Origin: Aestuariivita sp049276915
GTDB taxonomy: Bacteria > Pseudomonadota > Alphaproteobacteria > Rhodobacterales > Rhodobacteraceae
Direction: 5' to 3'
Assembly (NCBI RefSeq): GCF_049276915.1
Contig: NZ_JBASXK010000072.1
Location: 58,122 to 122,121, forward strand
DNA length: 64,000 nucleotides
The notes beneath the pieces are model-generated. The model was given only the letters and a program-made list of their open reading frames with translations, was not told the origin of the DNA and ran no database searches. Position 1 is the first letter of the stretch, and each line of letters begins with the position of its first letter. The translations under genes and the position numbers were made by a program. Positions 26,808 through 33,864 of this stretch are shown here, one piece after another.

Positions 26808-27223
26808 CCGCCCTCCACAGTGAAGGCACCCGAGGCCGTGGCCACCGGGTGTTCGGTATCCTCGTCCGTTGCGGTCGCGCGCACGAAAGCAACCGAGCGG
26901 GTGATGTGATAGCAGGTCGCCCGCGTGGTGATCGCCTGCCCCGGTGTGGCGGCGCGCATGTAATCAATCCGCAAATCAATCGTGGCAGTCCCTGCGGGAG
27001 CGTCCGGATGCGACATCACCGCAGCACCGCAACAGGTGTCCATCAGCGCAGAAACGGCTCCGCCATGGATCACCCCTGTCTTTGGATCGCCAACGAAACG
27101 GGTGTCATAGGCCATCCTGATCTCTGCAGATCCCTCGCCGATCTCGGTCAACTCCATGCCCAGCGCGCGGGAATGCGGGATCGCTTCAATGAACTGGCGG
27201 GCGAATTTGGCTTTATCCAGCAT
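26804..27223 (-). CDS. PaaI-type hotdog thioesterase, second of tandem pair
   Basis: A 139-residue hotdog protein. The core GVIHGGAVSALMDTCCGAAV gives the HGG and D residues of the PaaI family, and ATIDLRIDYMRAATPG the beta strand that follows. I choose the ATG at 27223, ten bases past AAAGGA, over the ATG at 27232, which is too close to it. Upstream the frame is open for more than 130 codons with no family similarity. It starts the operon with the second thioesterase and the MATE pump, divergent from the merR gene at 27344. Diverged tandem copies hint at a heterodimer or different chain preference. Confidence 0.85.
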   Translation of the reverse strand: MLDKAKFARQFIEAIPHSRALGMELTEIGEGSAEIRMAYDTRFVGDPKTGVIHGGAVSALMDTCCGAAVMSHPDAPAGTATIDLRIDYMRAATPGQAITTRATCYHITRSVAFVRATATDEDTEHPVATASGAFTVEGG

Positions 27224-27343
27224 GACAGGCATGTCCTTTGACGGGTCTTGCCCGTCTATATGTTCCCGACGGATGCGAAAGAGCAAGCCCACCTGTTGAA
27301 CTCGGAACAACACGCGCATACGGTTATCGCGAGGAGAGGTGGT

Positions 27344-27712
27344 ATGTCCGACAAGCGTCTGACCTTTAAGGAAATGTGCGCCAAGTACGATGTGACGCCG
27401 CGCACGTTGCGATACTATGAGTATATCGAGCTGTTGCAGCCGGACCGGGAAGGACGTTCCCGGTTCTATGGCGCGCGCGAACAGGCGCGCATGGTGCTGA
27501 TCCTGCGCGGGCGCAAGTTCGGTTTTCAACTGGAAGACATTCGGCAGTGGCTTCTCATCTATGAAAAAGAAGGCAACGAGGCGCAGATGCGCACCTTTGT
27601 CGACATGGCAGACCGGCAGATGCTTGAGCTTCAGGAACAACAGCGCCAGTTGCAGGAAGCCATGGATTCCCTCAAATCACTCCGCGACCAGACCGCCGCC
27701 GATATCACCTGA
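27344..27712 (+). CDS. MerR family transcriptional regulator
   Basis: A 122-residue MerR-type regulator. The HTH is TFKEMCAKYDVTPRTLRYYE, followed by the wing (RSRFYGAREQARMVLILRG) and a C-terminal coiled coil (QMLELQEQQRQLQEAMDSLK) for dimerisation. There are no metal-binding cysteines at the C-terminus, so it is not a metal sensor; it resembles LiuR-like regulators of acyl-CoA catabolism. The start at 27344 follows an excellent SD (GAGGAGAGG). A second merR gene lies 272 bases downstream, ahead of the beta-oxidation operon. Confidence 0.92.
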   Translation: MSDKRLTFKEMCAKYDVTPRTLRYYEYIELLQPDREGRSRFYGAREQARMVLILRGRKFGFQLEDIRQWLLIYEKEGNEAQMRTFVDMADRQMLELQEQQRQLQEAMDSLKSLRDQTAADIT

Positions 27713-27854
27713 ATTCAGAGCCTGTTGCTGCGTGTCTGAGTCGAGTCGCCGCCGATATCGTCCAGTTTTCATGGTCTTTGGGGTATGGAAAACCATACCC
27801 GACGCCCCGACCGGTCTGACACGGGCGAACAAGAAAATTGCGCACAGACAAGGA

Positions 27855-27917
27855 TGACGTTGGCGGAAGTTACGTCAAGCAGGATGTGACGTGACGTCCA
27901 TGTTACGTCAACGTCAA
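27855..27917. promoter_or_regulatory. Cluster of ACGTCA boxes, probable MerR operators
   Basis: The gap between the two merR genes holds repeated ACGT elements: TGACGT at 27855, TTACGTCAA at 27870, TGACGTGACGTCC at 27887 and TTACGTCAACGTCAA at 27903-27917. The last has an ACGT-N2-ACGT imperfect palindrome. Known LiuR-type MerR sites are ACGT-rich palindromes, so autoregulation and control of the downstream operon are plausible. Not tested here. Confidence 0.5.
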
Positions 27918-27984
27918 TCTCATGTTGTAAATCTCAGGAACGCTCCGCACCTACCCATCATTCCCGCAACGACGGAGCTTTGAA

Positions 27985-28389
27985 ATGATGAGTAAAGATA
28001 TGATGACGATCCGCGAAATGTGCGACGCCTACGAAGTAACGCCGCGCACGCTTCGGTTCTATGAAGCCAAGGAACTGTTGTTCCCGATCCGTGAAGGACA
28101 AAAGCGCCTGTTCACCAAGCGTGACCGTGCGCGGCTCAAGCTGATCCTGCGCGGCAAGCGCTTTGGTTTCTCACTGGAGGAAATCCGCCAGTTGCTGGAC
28201 CTCTACCATATGGGCGACCAGCAATTGACCCAGATCAGCCGAACCTACGAGATCGCGCGTGATCGGCTTGCCGATATGGAAGGTCAGCGCGACGAACTGA
28301 CCGAAGCCATCAACGATCTGAAAGAACAGCTCAAATGGGGCGAACGGATGATCGCGTCACTGAGCCAACCCAAGCGCGCCGCCGAGTAA
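27985..28389 (+). CDS. MerR family transcriptional regulator, second copy
   Basis: A 134-residue MerR-type regulator closely related to the one at 27344-27712: the HTH IREMCDAYEVTPRTLRFYE matches residue for residue in much of its length. The wing is KRLFTKRDRARLKLILRGK and the C-terminal half is a charged coiled coil ending KWGERMIASLSQ. An adjacent ATG three bases on may be the true start; the SD is GGAG. The beta-oxidation genes begin 50 bases downstream, so this is the likely pathway regulator. It has no metal-binding Cys cluster. Confidence 0.92.
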   Translation: MMSKDMMTIREMCDAYEVTPRTLRFYEAKELLFPIREGQKRLFTKRDRARLKLILRGKRFGFSLEEIRQLLDLYHMGDQQLTQISRTYEIARDRLADMEGQRDELTEAINDLKEQLKWGERMIASLSQPKRAAE

Positions 28390-28439
28390 CCGGCGGTGCC
28401 AAAAGTCAAAAACCCCACCGACGTTTAGGGAGAGAATGC

Positions 28440-30221
28440 ATGCCCAGCTATACCGCCCCCACGAAAGACCTGCAGTTTGTCTTGCATGAAGTGTTGAAAG
28501 TAACCCAGTCCGATATCCCCGGTTATGATGAGCTGGACGCGGATTTCACCGCTGCCATTCTGGAAGAAGCGGGCAAGATCAGCTCAGAAGTCCTGGCTCC
28601 TCTCAACTCTGTCGGCGACGTAGAAGGATGTCGGCTGGAGAATGGTGTGGTTTACACGCCCACTGGCTTCAAGGCGGCCTTCGAGCAGGTCAAGGAAGGC
28701 GGCTGGCCCGGATTGGACATGCCCGAGCAATATGGTGGCCAGAACATGCCCGCGGTTATCGGGTCTGCCGTGGGCGAGATGTTCTCGGCGGCCAACCAGG
28801 CATTCACCATGTACCAGGGTCTGACCCATGGTGCCGCATCGGCCATTCTGGCCCATGGCACGGATGCCCAGAAGGACGTCTATCTGCCCAAGATGGTAAG
28901 CTGCGAATGGACCGGCACCATGAACCTGACCGAGCCGCATTGCGGCACCGATCTGGGCATGATGCGCACCAAAGCCGAACCGCAAGAGAATGGCAGTTAC
29001 AAGATCACCGGACAGAAGATCTTTATCTCTTCGGGTGACCACGACATGGCCGACAACATCATCCATCTTGTGCTGGGCAAGATCGTTGGCGGACCTGAGG
29101 GCATCAAGGGTGTGTCGCTGTTCATCGTGCCGAAATTCCTCGTCAACGAGGACGGCAGCTTGGGCGCACGCAACGGCGTCAGCGTCGGCAAGATCGAAGA
29201 AAAAATGGGCATTCACGGCAACTCGACCTGCGTCATGAATTACGACGCCGCGACAGGCTATCTGCTGGGAGAAGAGCACAAAGGCATGCGCGCGATGTTC
29301 ACCATGATGAACGAAGCCCGCCTGGGTGTCGGCATGCAGGGCCTCGCCCAGGCCGATGTGGCCTATCAGAACGCGCTGGAATACGCCAAGGATCGTCTGC
29401 AAGGCCGGGACGTCACAGGCGTCAAGAACCCCAACGGCCCGGCTGATCCGCTGATCGTGCATCCCGACATTCGCCGCTCGCTGATGGATCAGAAGTCTTT
29501 TACCGAAGGGGCCCGCGCCTTTATCCTGTGGGGCGCGAACATGATCGACGCCTCGCACCGCAAGGGCGATGATGCCGCCGAAGGCCTGGTGTCGCTGCTG
29601 ACTCCGGTGATCAAGGGCTTCCTGACCGATCAGGGCTATGACATGACGATCAAGGCCCAGCAGGTCTATGGCGGGCATGGCTATATCGAAGAATGGGGCA
29701 TGTCCCAATTCACCCGTGATGCCCGGATTGCGATGATCTATGAAGGCGCGAATGGCGTGCAGGCGCTGGATCTTGTGGGCCGCAAACTGGCACAGGATGG
29801 CGGCAAGCATGTGATGGCCTTCTTCGACCTGGTGAAAACCTTCATCAAGGACAACACCGGTCAGGACGCCGAATATGACGCGACCTTCCTCGAACCGCTT
29901 AAGGCCGCATCCAAGGACCTGCAGGCTGCGGGCATGTACTTCATGCAGAACGGCATGAAGAACCCCAATAACGCCCTGGCTGGATCCTATGACTTCATGC
30001 ATATGTTCGGCCATGTCTGCCTTGGCCTGATGTGGGCGCAGATGGGCAAGGCCGCCCGCGAAGCTCTGGCTGCGGGCGCAACCGACGCTGCGTTCTACGA
30101 GACAAAACTGGCAACAGGACGCTATTACATGGCACGTCAATTGCCCGCGACCAGCATGCACCTGGCGCGCATCCAATCGGGTGCCGACACGGTGATGGCC
30201 CTGGAAGCTGCAAACTTCTGA
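28440..30221 (+). CDS. Acyl-CoA dehydrogenase with C-terminal extension (FadE-like)
   Basis: A 593-residue acyl-CoA dehydrogenase of the long group that carries an extra C-terminal domain after the usual ~400 residues. Features in order: N-terminal helical domain, the FAD-binding segment (MNLTEPHCGTDLGMMRTKA), the middle beta domain with GQKIFISSGDHDM, and the C-terminal helical domain with QQVYGGHGYIEEWGM. The GHGY-E segment fits the position of the catalytic glutamate. The start at 28440 follows GGGAGAG; an in-frame ATG 35 codons upstream lies inside the merR gene. It is the first gene of the beta-oxidation operon and catalyses the first step, making the trans-2-enoyl-CoA. Confidence 0.94.
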   Translation: MPSYTAPTKDLQFVLHEVLKVTQSDIPGYDELDADFTAAILEEAGKISSEVLAPLNSVGDVEGCRLENGVVYTPTGFKAAFEQVKEGGWPGLDMPEQYGGQNMPAVIGSAVGEMFSAANQAFTMYQGLTHGAASAILAHGTDAQKDVYLPKMVSCEWTGTMNLTEPHCGTDLGMMRTKAEPQENGSYKITGQKIFISSGDHDMADNIIHLVLGKIVGGPEGIKGVSLFIVPKFLVNEDGSLGARNGVSVGKIEEKMGIHGNSTCVMNYDAATGYLLGEEHKGMRAMFTMMNEARLGVGMQGLAQADVAYQNALEYAKDRLQGRDVTGVKNPNGPADPLIVHPDIRRSLMDQKSFTEGARAFILWGANMIDASHRKGDDAAEGLVSLLTPVIKGFLTDQGYDMTIKAQQVYGGHGYIEEWGMSQFTRDARIAMIYEGANGVQALDLVGRKLAQDGGKHVMAFFDLVKTFIKDNTGQDAEYDATFLEPLKAASKDLQAAGMYFMQNGMKNPNNALAGSYDFMHMFGHVCLGLMWAQMGKAAREALAAGATDAAFYETKLATGRYYMARQLPATSMHLARIQSGADTVMALEAANF

Positions 30222-30267
30222 TGGTGGCGCGGGGTCAGACCCCGCCCCGCCCCAGCCCGGAGAAGAG

Positions 30268-30480
30268 ATGCCGAAACGTTTCCGCCTCACCCGCCGCTTC
30301 AACGCAGCCATGACGGAAGACGGGTATCGCAGGCTCAAACGGTTTGCCTCGGAAGCCGGGCTGGACGAGGGCGAAGCGCTGTCGTTTCTCTTTGAGAATT
30401 TCGACAGCGTGACCAACGAAGAAAACCTGGGCCACCGGCTCCGGCTGTTCAACGCCGAGCTCGACGCGCGCAAACGTTAA
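30268..30480 (+). CDS. Small conserved protein, possible ribbon-helix-helix
   Basis: A 70-residue basic protein (RFRLTRRFNAAMTEDGYRR at the start). The pattern of a short strand, then YRRLKRFASEAGLDEGEAL, then a second helix with FLFENFD, resembles ribbon-helix-helix DNA-binding proteins, but I cannot confirm this. It sits between the two acyl-CoA dehydrogenase genes, 46 bases after one and 24 before the next, so it is co-transcribed. A regulatory or structural accessory role in beta-oxidation is conjecture. The short length gives no room for an enzymatic domain. Confidence 0.7.
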   Translation: MPKRFRLTRRFNAAMTEDGYRRLKRFASEAGLDEGEALSFLFENFDSVTNEENLGHRLRLFNAELDARKR

Positions 30481-30504
30481 GTCAATTCCGAGAGGAGAGC
30501 GACG

Positions 30505-31662
30505 ATGAGAGATTTCTTTTCAGCCAATTCGGCCTGGATGAGCGAAGAACACCGCATGCTGTCAGACATGACAGCACAGTTCATCACCAATGAATGGTCT
30601 CCCAAGTTCGAAAAGTGGCGCAAGCAGGGCGAGATGGATCGCGAGATCTGGCAACAGGCCGGCGAGTTGGGCCTGCTGTGCCCCTCCATCCCCGAGGAAT
30701 ATGGCGGCGTAGGCGGCGACTTTGGCCATGAAGCCGCAATCATGATCGAATCCTGTCGCGCCAACATCGCCAGCTGGGGCTATCCGATCCATGGCCCGAT
30801 CGTGTCCCACTACATCCTGAAATACGGCACAGAAGAACAAAAGAAACGCTGGTTGCCTGCGCTGATTTCCGGCGAGATGGTCGGTGCTCTTGCCATGACC
30901 GAGCCCTCCACCGGCTCGGATGTCCAGCGTATCAAGACCAAAGCGATCCGGGACGGCAATGTCTATCGCCTTTCCGGTCAGAAGACTTTCATCTCGAATG
31001 GCCAGCACGCAAATCTGATCATCGTCGCGTGCAAGACCGACCCCTCCGAAGGCTCCAAGGGCGTTTCGCTGGTGGTGCTGGAGACCGACACTGCCGAAGG
31101 CTTTCACAGGGGCCGCAACCTGGAAAAAGTCGGCCTGCATGCCGCGGACACGTCCGAATTGTTCTTTGACAACATCGCCATCCCACCCGAAAACATCCTT
31201 GGCGGTGAAGAGGGGCGCGGGTTCTATCAGATGATGGAACAACTTCCCCAAGAACGCCTTGCCATTGCTTGCGGTGCCGTGGGTGCCATGGAAGGTGCCG
31301 TTGAGCGGACGATCACCTACTGCAAGGAACGCGAAGCCTTTGGTGGGCCGCTGACACAGTTCCAGAACACCCGCTTCAAACTGGCAGAATGCAAAACCAA
31401 AACCGCCGTCGCTCGCGCCTTTCTTGATCAATGCATTCTGGAACATGTGCGCGGTGAACTGACATCGGACAAAGCCTCCATGGCCAAGTACTGGCTGACC
31501 GACACACAGGGCGAAGTTCTGGACGAATGTGTCCAGCTTCATGGGGGTTATGGCTTCATGCAGGAATATGCCGTCGCCGAAATGTGGGCGGATGCCCGCG
31601 TTCAGCGGATTTACGGCGGCACCAACGAGATCATGAAAGAGCTGATCGCGAGGTCGCTTTGA
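30505..31662 (+). CDS. Acyl-CoA dehydrogenase family protein
   Basis: A 385-residue standard acyl-CoA dehydrogenase. The FAD/substrate motif AMTEPSTGSDVQRIKTKA and the later QKTFISNGQHANLIIV are canonical. QLHGGYGFMQEYAVAEMWAD with the final RIYGGTNEIMKE completes the family pattern; the latter segment positions flavin in the partner subunit. The SD GAGGAG precedes the ATG. It follows the small protein gene and differs from the long FadE upstream, so the operon probably covers two chain-length or branch classes. Exact substrate cannot be read from sequence. Confidence 0.95.
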   Translation: MRDFFSANSAWMSEEHRMLSDMTAQFITNEWSPKFEKWRKQGEMDREIWQQAGELGLLCPSIPEEYGGVGGDFGHEAAIMIESCRANIASWGYPIHGPIVSHYILKYGTEEQKKRWLPALISGEMVGALAMTEPSTGSDVQRIKTKAIRDGNVYRLSGQKTFISNGQHANLIIVACKTDPSEGSKGVSLVVLETDTAEGFHRGRNLEKVGLHAADTSELFFDNIAIPPENILGGEEGRGFYQMMEQLPQERLAIACGAVGAMEGAVERTITYCKEREAFGGPLTQFQNTRFKLAECKTKTAVARAFLDQCILEHVRGELTSDKASMAKYWLTDTQGEVLDECVQLHGGYGFMQEYAVAEMWADARVQRIYGGTNEIMKELIARSL

Positions 31663-31708
31663 AGTTTTCGGTCAGACAGAAGATGGGAATGGCGGACGCC
31701 TCCGGCGG

Positions 31709-31730
31709 GGGATATTTCTGGCAAGATGAA
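31709..31730 (+). repeat. Dispersed element, left arm of inverted pair
   Basis: Contains ATTTCTGGCAAGATGAA. The copy at 31883-31905 is its inverted partner, differing by one substitution and one added base. Similar sequence is at 36138-36158. Confidence 0.6.
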
Positions 31731-31882
31731 GCCAAAGTGGTCCACTCCGTGGCTGATGCCTTGCTGCCAGAGGCGCCATATCACCGCACCACGGAGCTTC
31801 ACCTTGCACGCCCATCGGCTTCCCAGCCTGTAACGCCTGAGCATAGTGCCGAATTCTTCGTTAACGTTGCATTACCCGCCAT

Positions 31883-31905
31883 TTCATCTTGCAAGAAATA
31901 TTCCC
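31883..31905 (-). repeat. Dispersed element, right arm of inverted pair
   Basis: On the minus strand contains ATTTCTTGCAAGATGAA, matching the left arm at 31709-31730. Together they could fold into a long hairpin or mark the ends of a short non-autonomous element. Confidence 0.6.
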
Positions 31906-31976
31906 ACGGGGGTGCGGGGGTGTGAAACCCCCGAGCCCAGCCCAATCAAGAAAACCTCGGGAGGAGACCTGAGACC

Positions 31977-32615
31977 ATGACCATCCAACTTTACTGTTTT
32001 GGTGAATCCGGCAATGCCTATAAAGCTGCCCTCGCTCTCGAATTGTCCGGTCTTGACTGGGAACCGGTGTTTGTCGATTTCTTCGGCGGCGAGACCCGCA
32101 CGCCGCAATACCGCAGCACGATCAATGAGATGGGTGAGGCTCCGGTTCTGGTGGATGGCGACTTTCGCACCAGCCAGTCTGGCGCGATTCAGGCCTATGT
32201 CACCGAAAAATCGGGCAAGTTCGGAGGCAAGACGCGCGAAGAGACATATGAGGTCTTGCGGTGGGTGCTTTGGGACAACCACAAGTTTTCATCTGTCTGT
32301 GGCCTCACCCGCTTCTTGATGAACTTCCTGCCCGAAGACAAACGCCCGCAGGAGGTGATCACCTTCAACCAGGGACGTCTGAAGGCCGCCTTTGCCACGC
32401 TCGACGCCCATCTTGACGGGCGAGACTGGATCGTCGGCGATGACGTCACGAATGCGGATCTGAGCTGTTGCGGGTATCTCTATTACCCAGAACCCTTCAG
32501 CTTTGATCGCGCGGACTGGCCCCATATCGACGGATGGCTCACGCGTCTGTCCCAACAACCGGGCTGGAAAGCCCCCTACGACCTGATGCCCGGCAGCCCT
32601 GCTGACCGCGCCTGA
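31977..32615 (+). CDS. Glutathione S-transferase family protein
   Basis: A 212-residue two-domain GST. The N-terminal thioredoxin fold begins IQLYCFGESGNAYKAALALE and contains the cis-Pro contact GEAPVLVDGDF and the glutathione-contacting QSGAIQAYV. The C-terminal helical domain has the conserved Asp in DWIVGDDVTNADLSC. A Ser at residue 10 may be the catalytic residue. The SD GGAGGAG is strong. It lies in the beta-oxidation operon, 15 bases before the thiolase gene, so a detoxifying or isomerase function for fatty acid-derived electrophiles is likely but not shown. Confidence 0.92.
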   Translation: MTIQLYCFGESGNAYKAALALELSGLDWEPVFVDFFGGETRTPQYRSTINEMGEAPVLVDGDFRTSQSGAIQAYVTEKSGKFGGKTREETYEVLRWVLWDNHKFSSVCGLTRFLMNFLPEDKRPQEVITFNQGRLKAAFATLDAHLDGRDWIVGDDVTNADLSCCGYLYYPEPFSFDRADWPHIDGWLTRLSQQPGWKAPYDLMPGSPADRA

Positions 32616-32630
32616 ACTGGAGAATGACTG

Positions 32631-33842
32631 ATGACCGAAGCTTACATCTATGACGCCGTACGCACTCCGCGTGGCAAGGGCCGCAAGGATGGCGCGCTGC
32701 ATGAGGTCACCTCACTGCGCCTGTCGGCACTGACGCTCAACGCCATCAAAGAGCGCAACAATCTGACCGGTCACGCGGTCGAAGACGTGATCTGGGGAAA
32801 TGTGACCCAGGTGATGGAGCAAGGCGGGTGTCTGGCGCGCTCTGCCGTGCTGGCATCCGACCTTGATGAATCCATCCCCGGCCTTGCCATCAACCGCTTT
32901 TGCGCCAGCGGCATGGAAGCCGTGAACCTTGCGGCCAATCAGATCCAGGGCGGTGCGGGCAAAGCCTATATTGCCGGTGGTGTGGAAATGATGGGCCGCG
33001 TGGCAATGGGCTCGGACGGGGCCGCCATTGCGGTCGACCCGACAGTCGCCATGGATACCTACTTCGTTCCACAAGGCATTTCCGCTGACATCATCGCCAC
33101 CAGATACGGCTTTACCCGCGATCAGGCCGATGCTTTGGCGATGGAATCCCAACGGCGTGCCAAGGCGGCCTGGGATGACAAGCGGTTTTCCAAATCGGTG
33201 ATCACCGTATGTGACCAGAACGGCATCCCTATTCTGGATCATGATGAATACATGCGTCCCGGCACCGATATGCAAGCATTGGGTGCACTGAACCCGGCAT
33301 TCCAGATGATGGGCGAGCAAATGCCGGGCTTTGATAAGGTCGCGCTGATGAAGTATCCCGATCTGGAGCGTATCCACCACATTCACCACGCAGGAAACTC
33401 GTCAGGCATCGTCGATGGGGCTGCCGCGGTTCTGATCGGCAACAAGGAGTTCGGCGCGCAATACGGGCTCAAGCCCCGCGCTCGTATCCGCGCCACGGCC
33501 AAGATCGGCACCGATCCGACCATCATGCTTACCGGCCCTGTACCAGTGACCGAAAAGATCCTGTCCGATAGCGGCATGAGTATCAGCGACATTGATCTTT
33601 TCGAGGTCAACGAAGCCTTTGCATCGGTGGTGCTGCGTTTCCAGCAGGCCTTTGAAGTCGACCCGGAACTGGTCAACGTCAATGGCGGTTCGATTGCAAT
33701 GGGCCACCCCCTGGGTGCCACCGGCGCGATCATCATCGGCACATTGCTGGATGAACTCGAGCGCTCGGACAAGGAAATCGGCCTTGCCACGCTATGCATT
33801 GCATCCGGCATGGGTGCCGCCACCATCATCGAACGCGTTTGA
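32631..33842 (+). CDS. fadA: Acetyl-CoA C-acyltransferase (thiolase)
   Basis: A 403-residue thiolase that cleaves 3-ketoacyl-CoA to acetyl-CoA and a shortened acyl-CoA, the last step of beta-oxidation. The nucleophilic Cys is in NRFCASGMEAVNLAANQI, the catalytic His in VNVNGGSIAMGHPLGATGA, and the second Cys in CIASGMGAATIIERV near the end. The SD GGAGAATG precedes the ATG. It is between the GST gene and fadB with 22 bases to fadB, and the FadA partner of the multifunctional enzyme is the natural assignment. Confidence 0.95.
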   Translation: MTEAYIYDAVRTPRGKGRKDGALHEVTSLRLSALTLNAIKERNNLTGHAVEDVIWGNVTQVMEQGGCLARSAVLASDLDESIPGLAINRFCASGMEAVNLAANQIQGGAGKAYIAGGVEMMGRVAMGSDGAAIAVDPTVAMDTYFVPQGISADIIATRYGFTRDQADALAMESQRRAKAAWDDKRFSKSVITVCDQNGIPILDHDEYMRPGTDMQALGALNPAFQMMGEQMPGFDKVALMKYPDLERIHHIHHAGNSSGIVDGAAAVLIGNKEFGAQYGLKPRARIRATAKIGTDPTIMLTGPVPVTEKILSDSGMSISDIDLFEVNEAFASVVLRFQQAFEVDPELVNVNGGSIAMGHPLGATGAIIIGTLLDELERSDKEIGLATLCIASGMGAATIIERV

Positions 33843-33864
33843 CCGGGCGAGAAGGATTTAGGAC

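Larger units (their letters stand above)
31663..31976. other. 314-bp gap with paired inverted repeats
   Basis: No gene is seen between the acyl-CoA dehydrogenase and GST genes, although both belong to one directional block. The gap contains two inverted copies of a repeat (31709-31730 and 31883-31905) about 150 bases apart and a G/C-rich tail at 31906-31940. The arms are the dispersed element listed separately. A promoter for the GST-thiolase-fadB half could lie here, but no clear one is visible. Confidence 0.6.

Noticed and set aside
28584..30473. Open frame (629 codons) opposite the first acyl-CoA dehydrogenase
   Set aside because: Antisense shadow of a conserved gene with the same compositional bias as others in this window.
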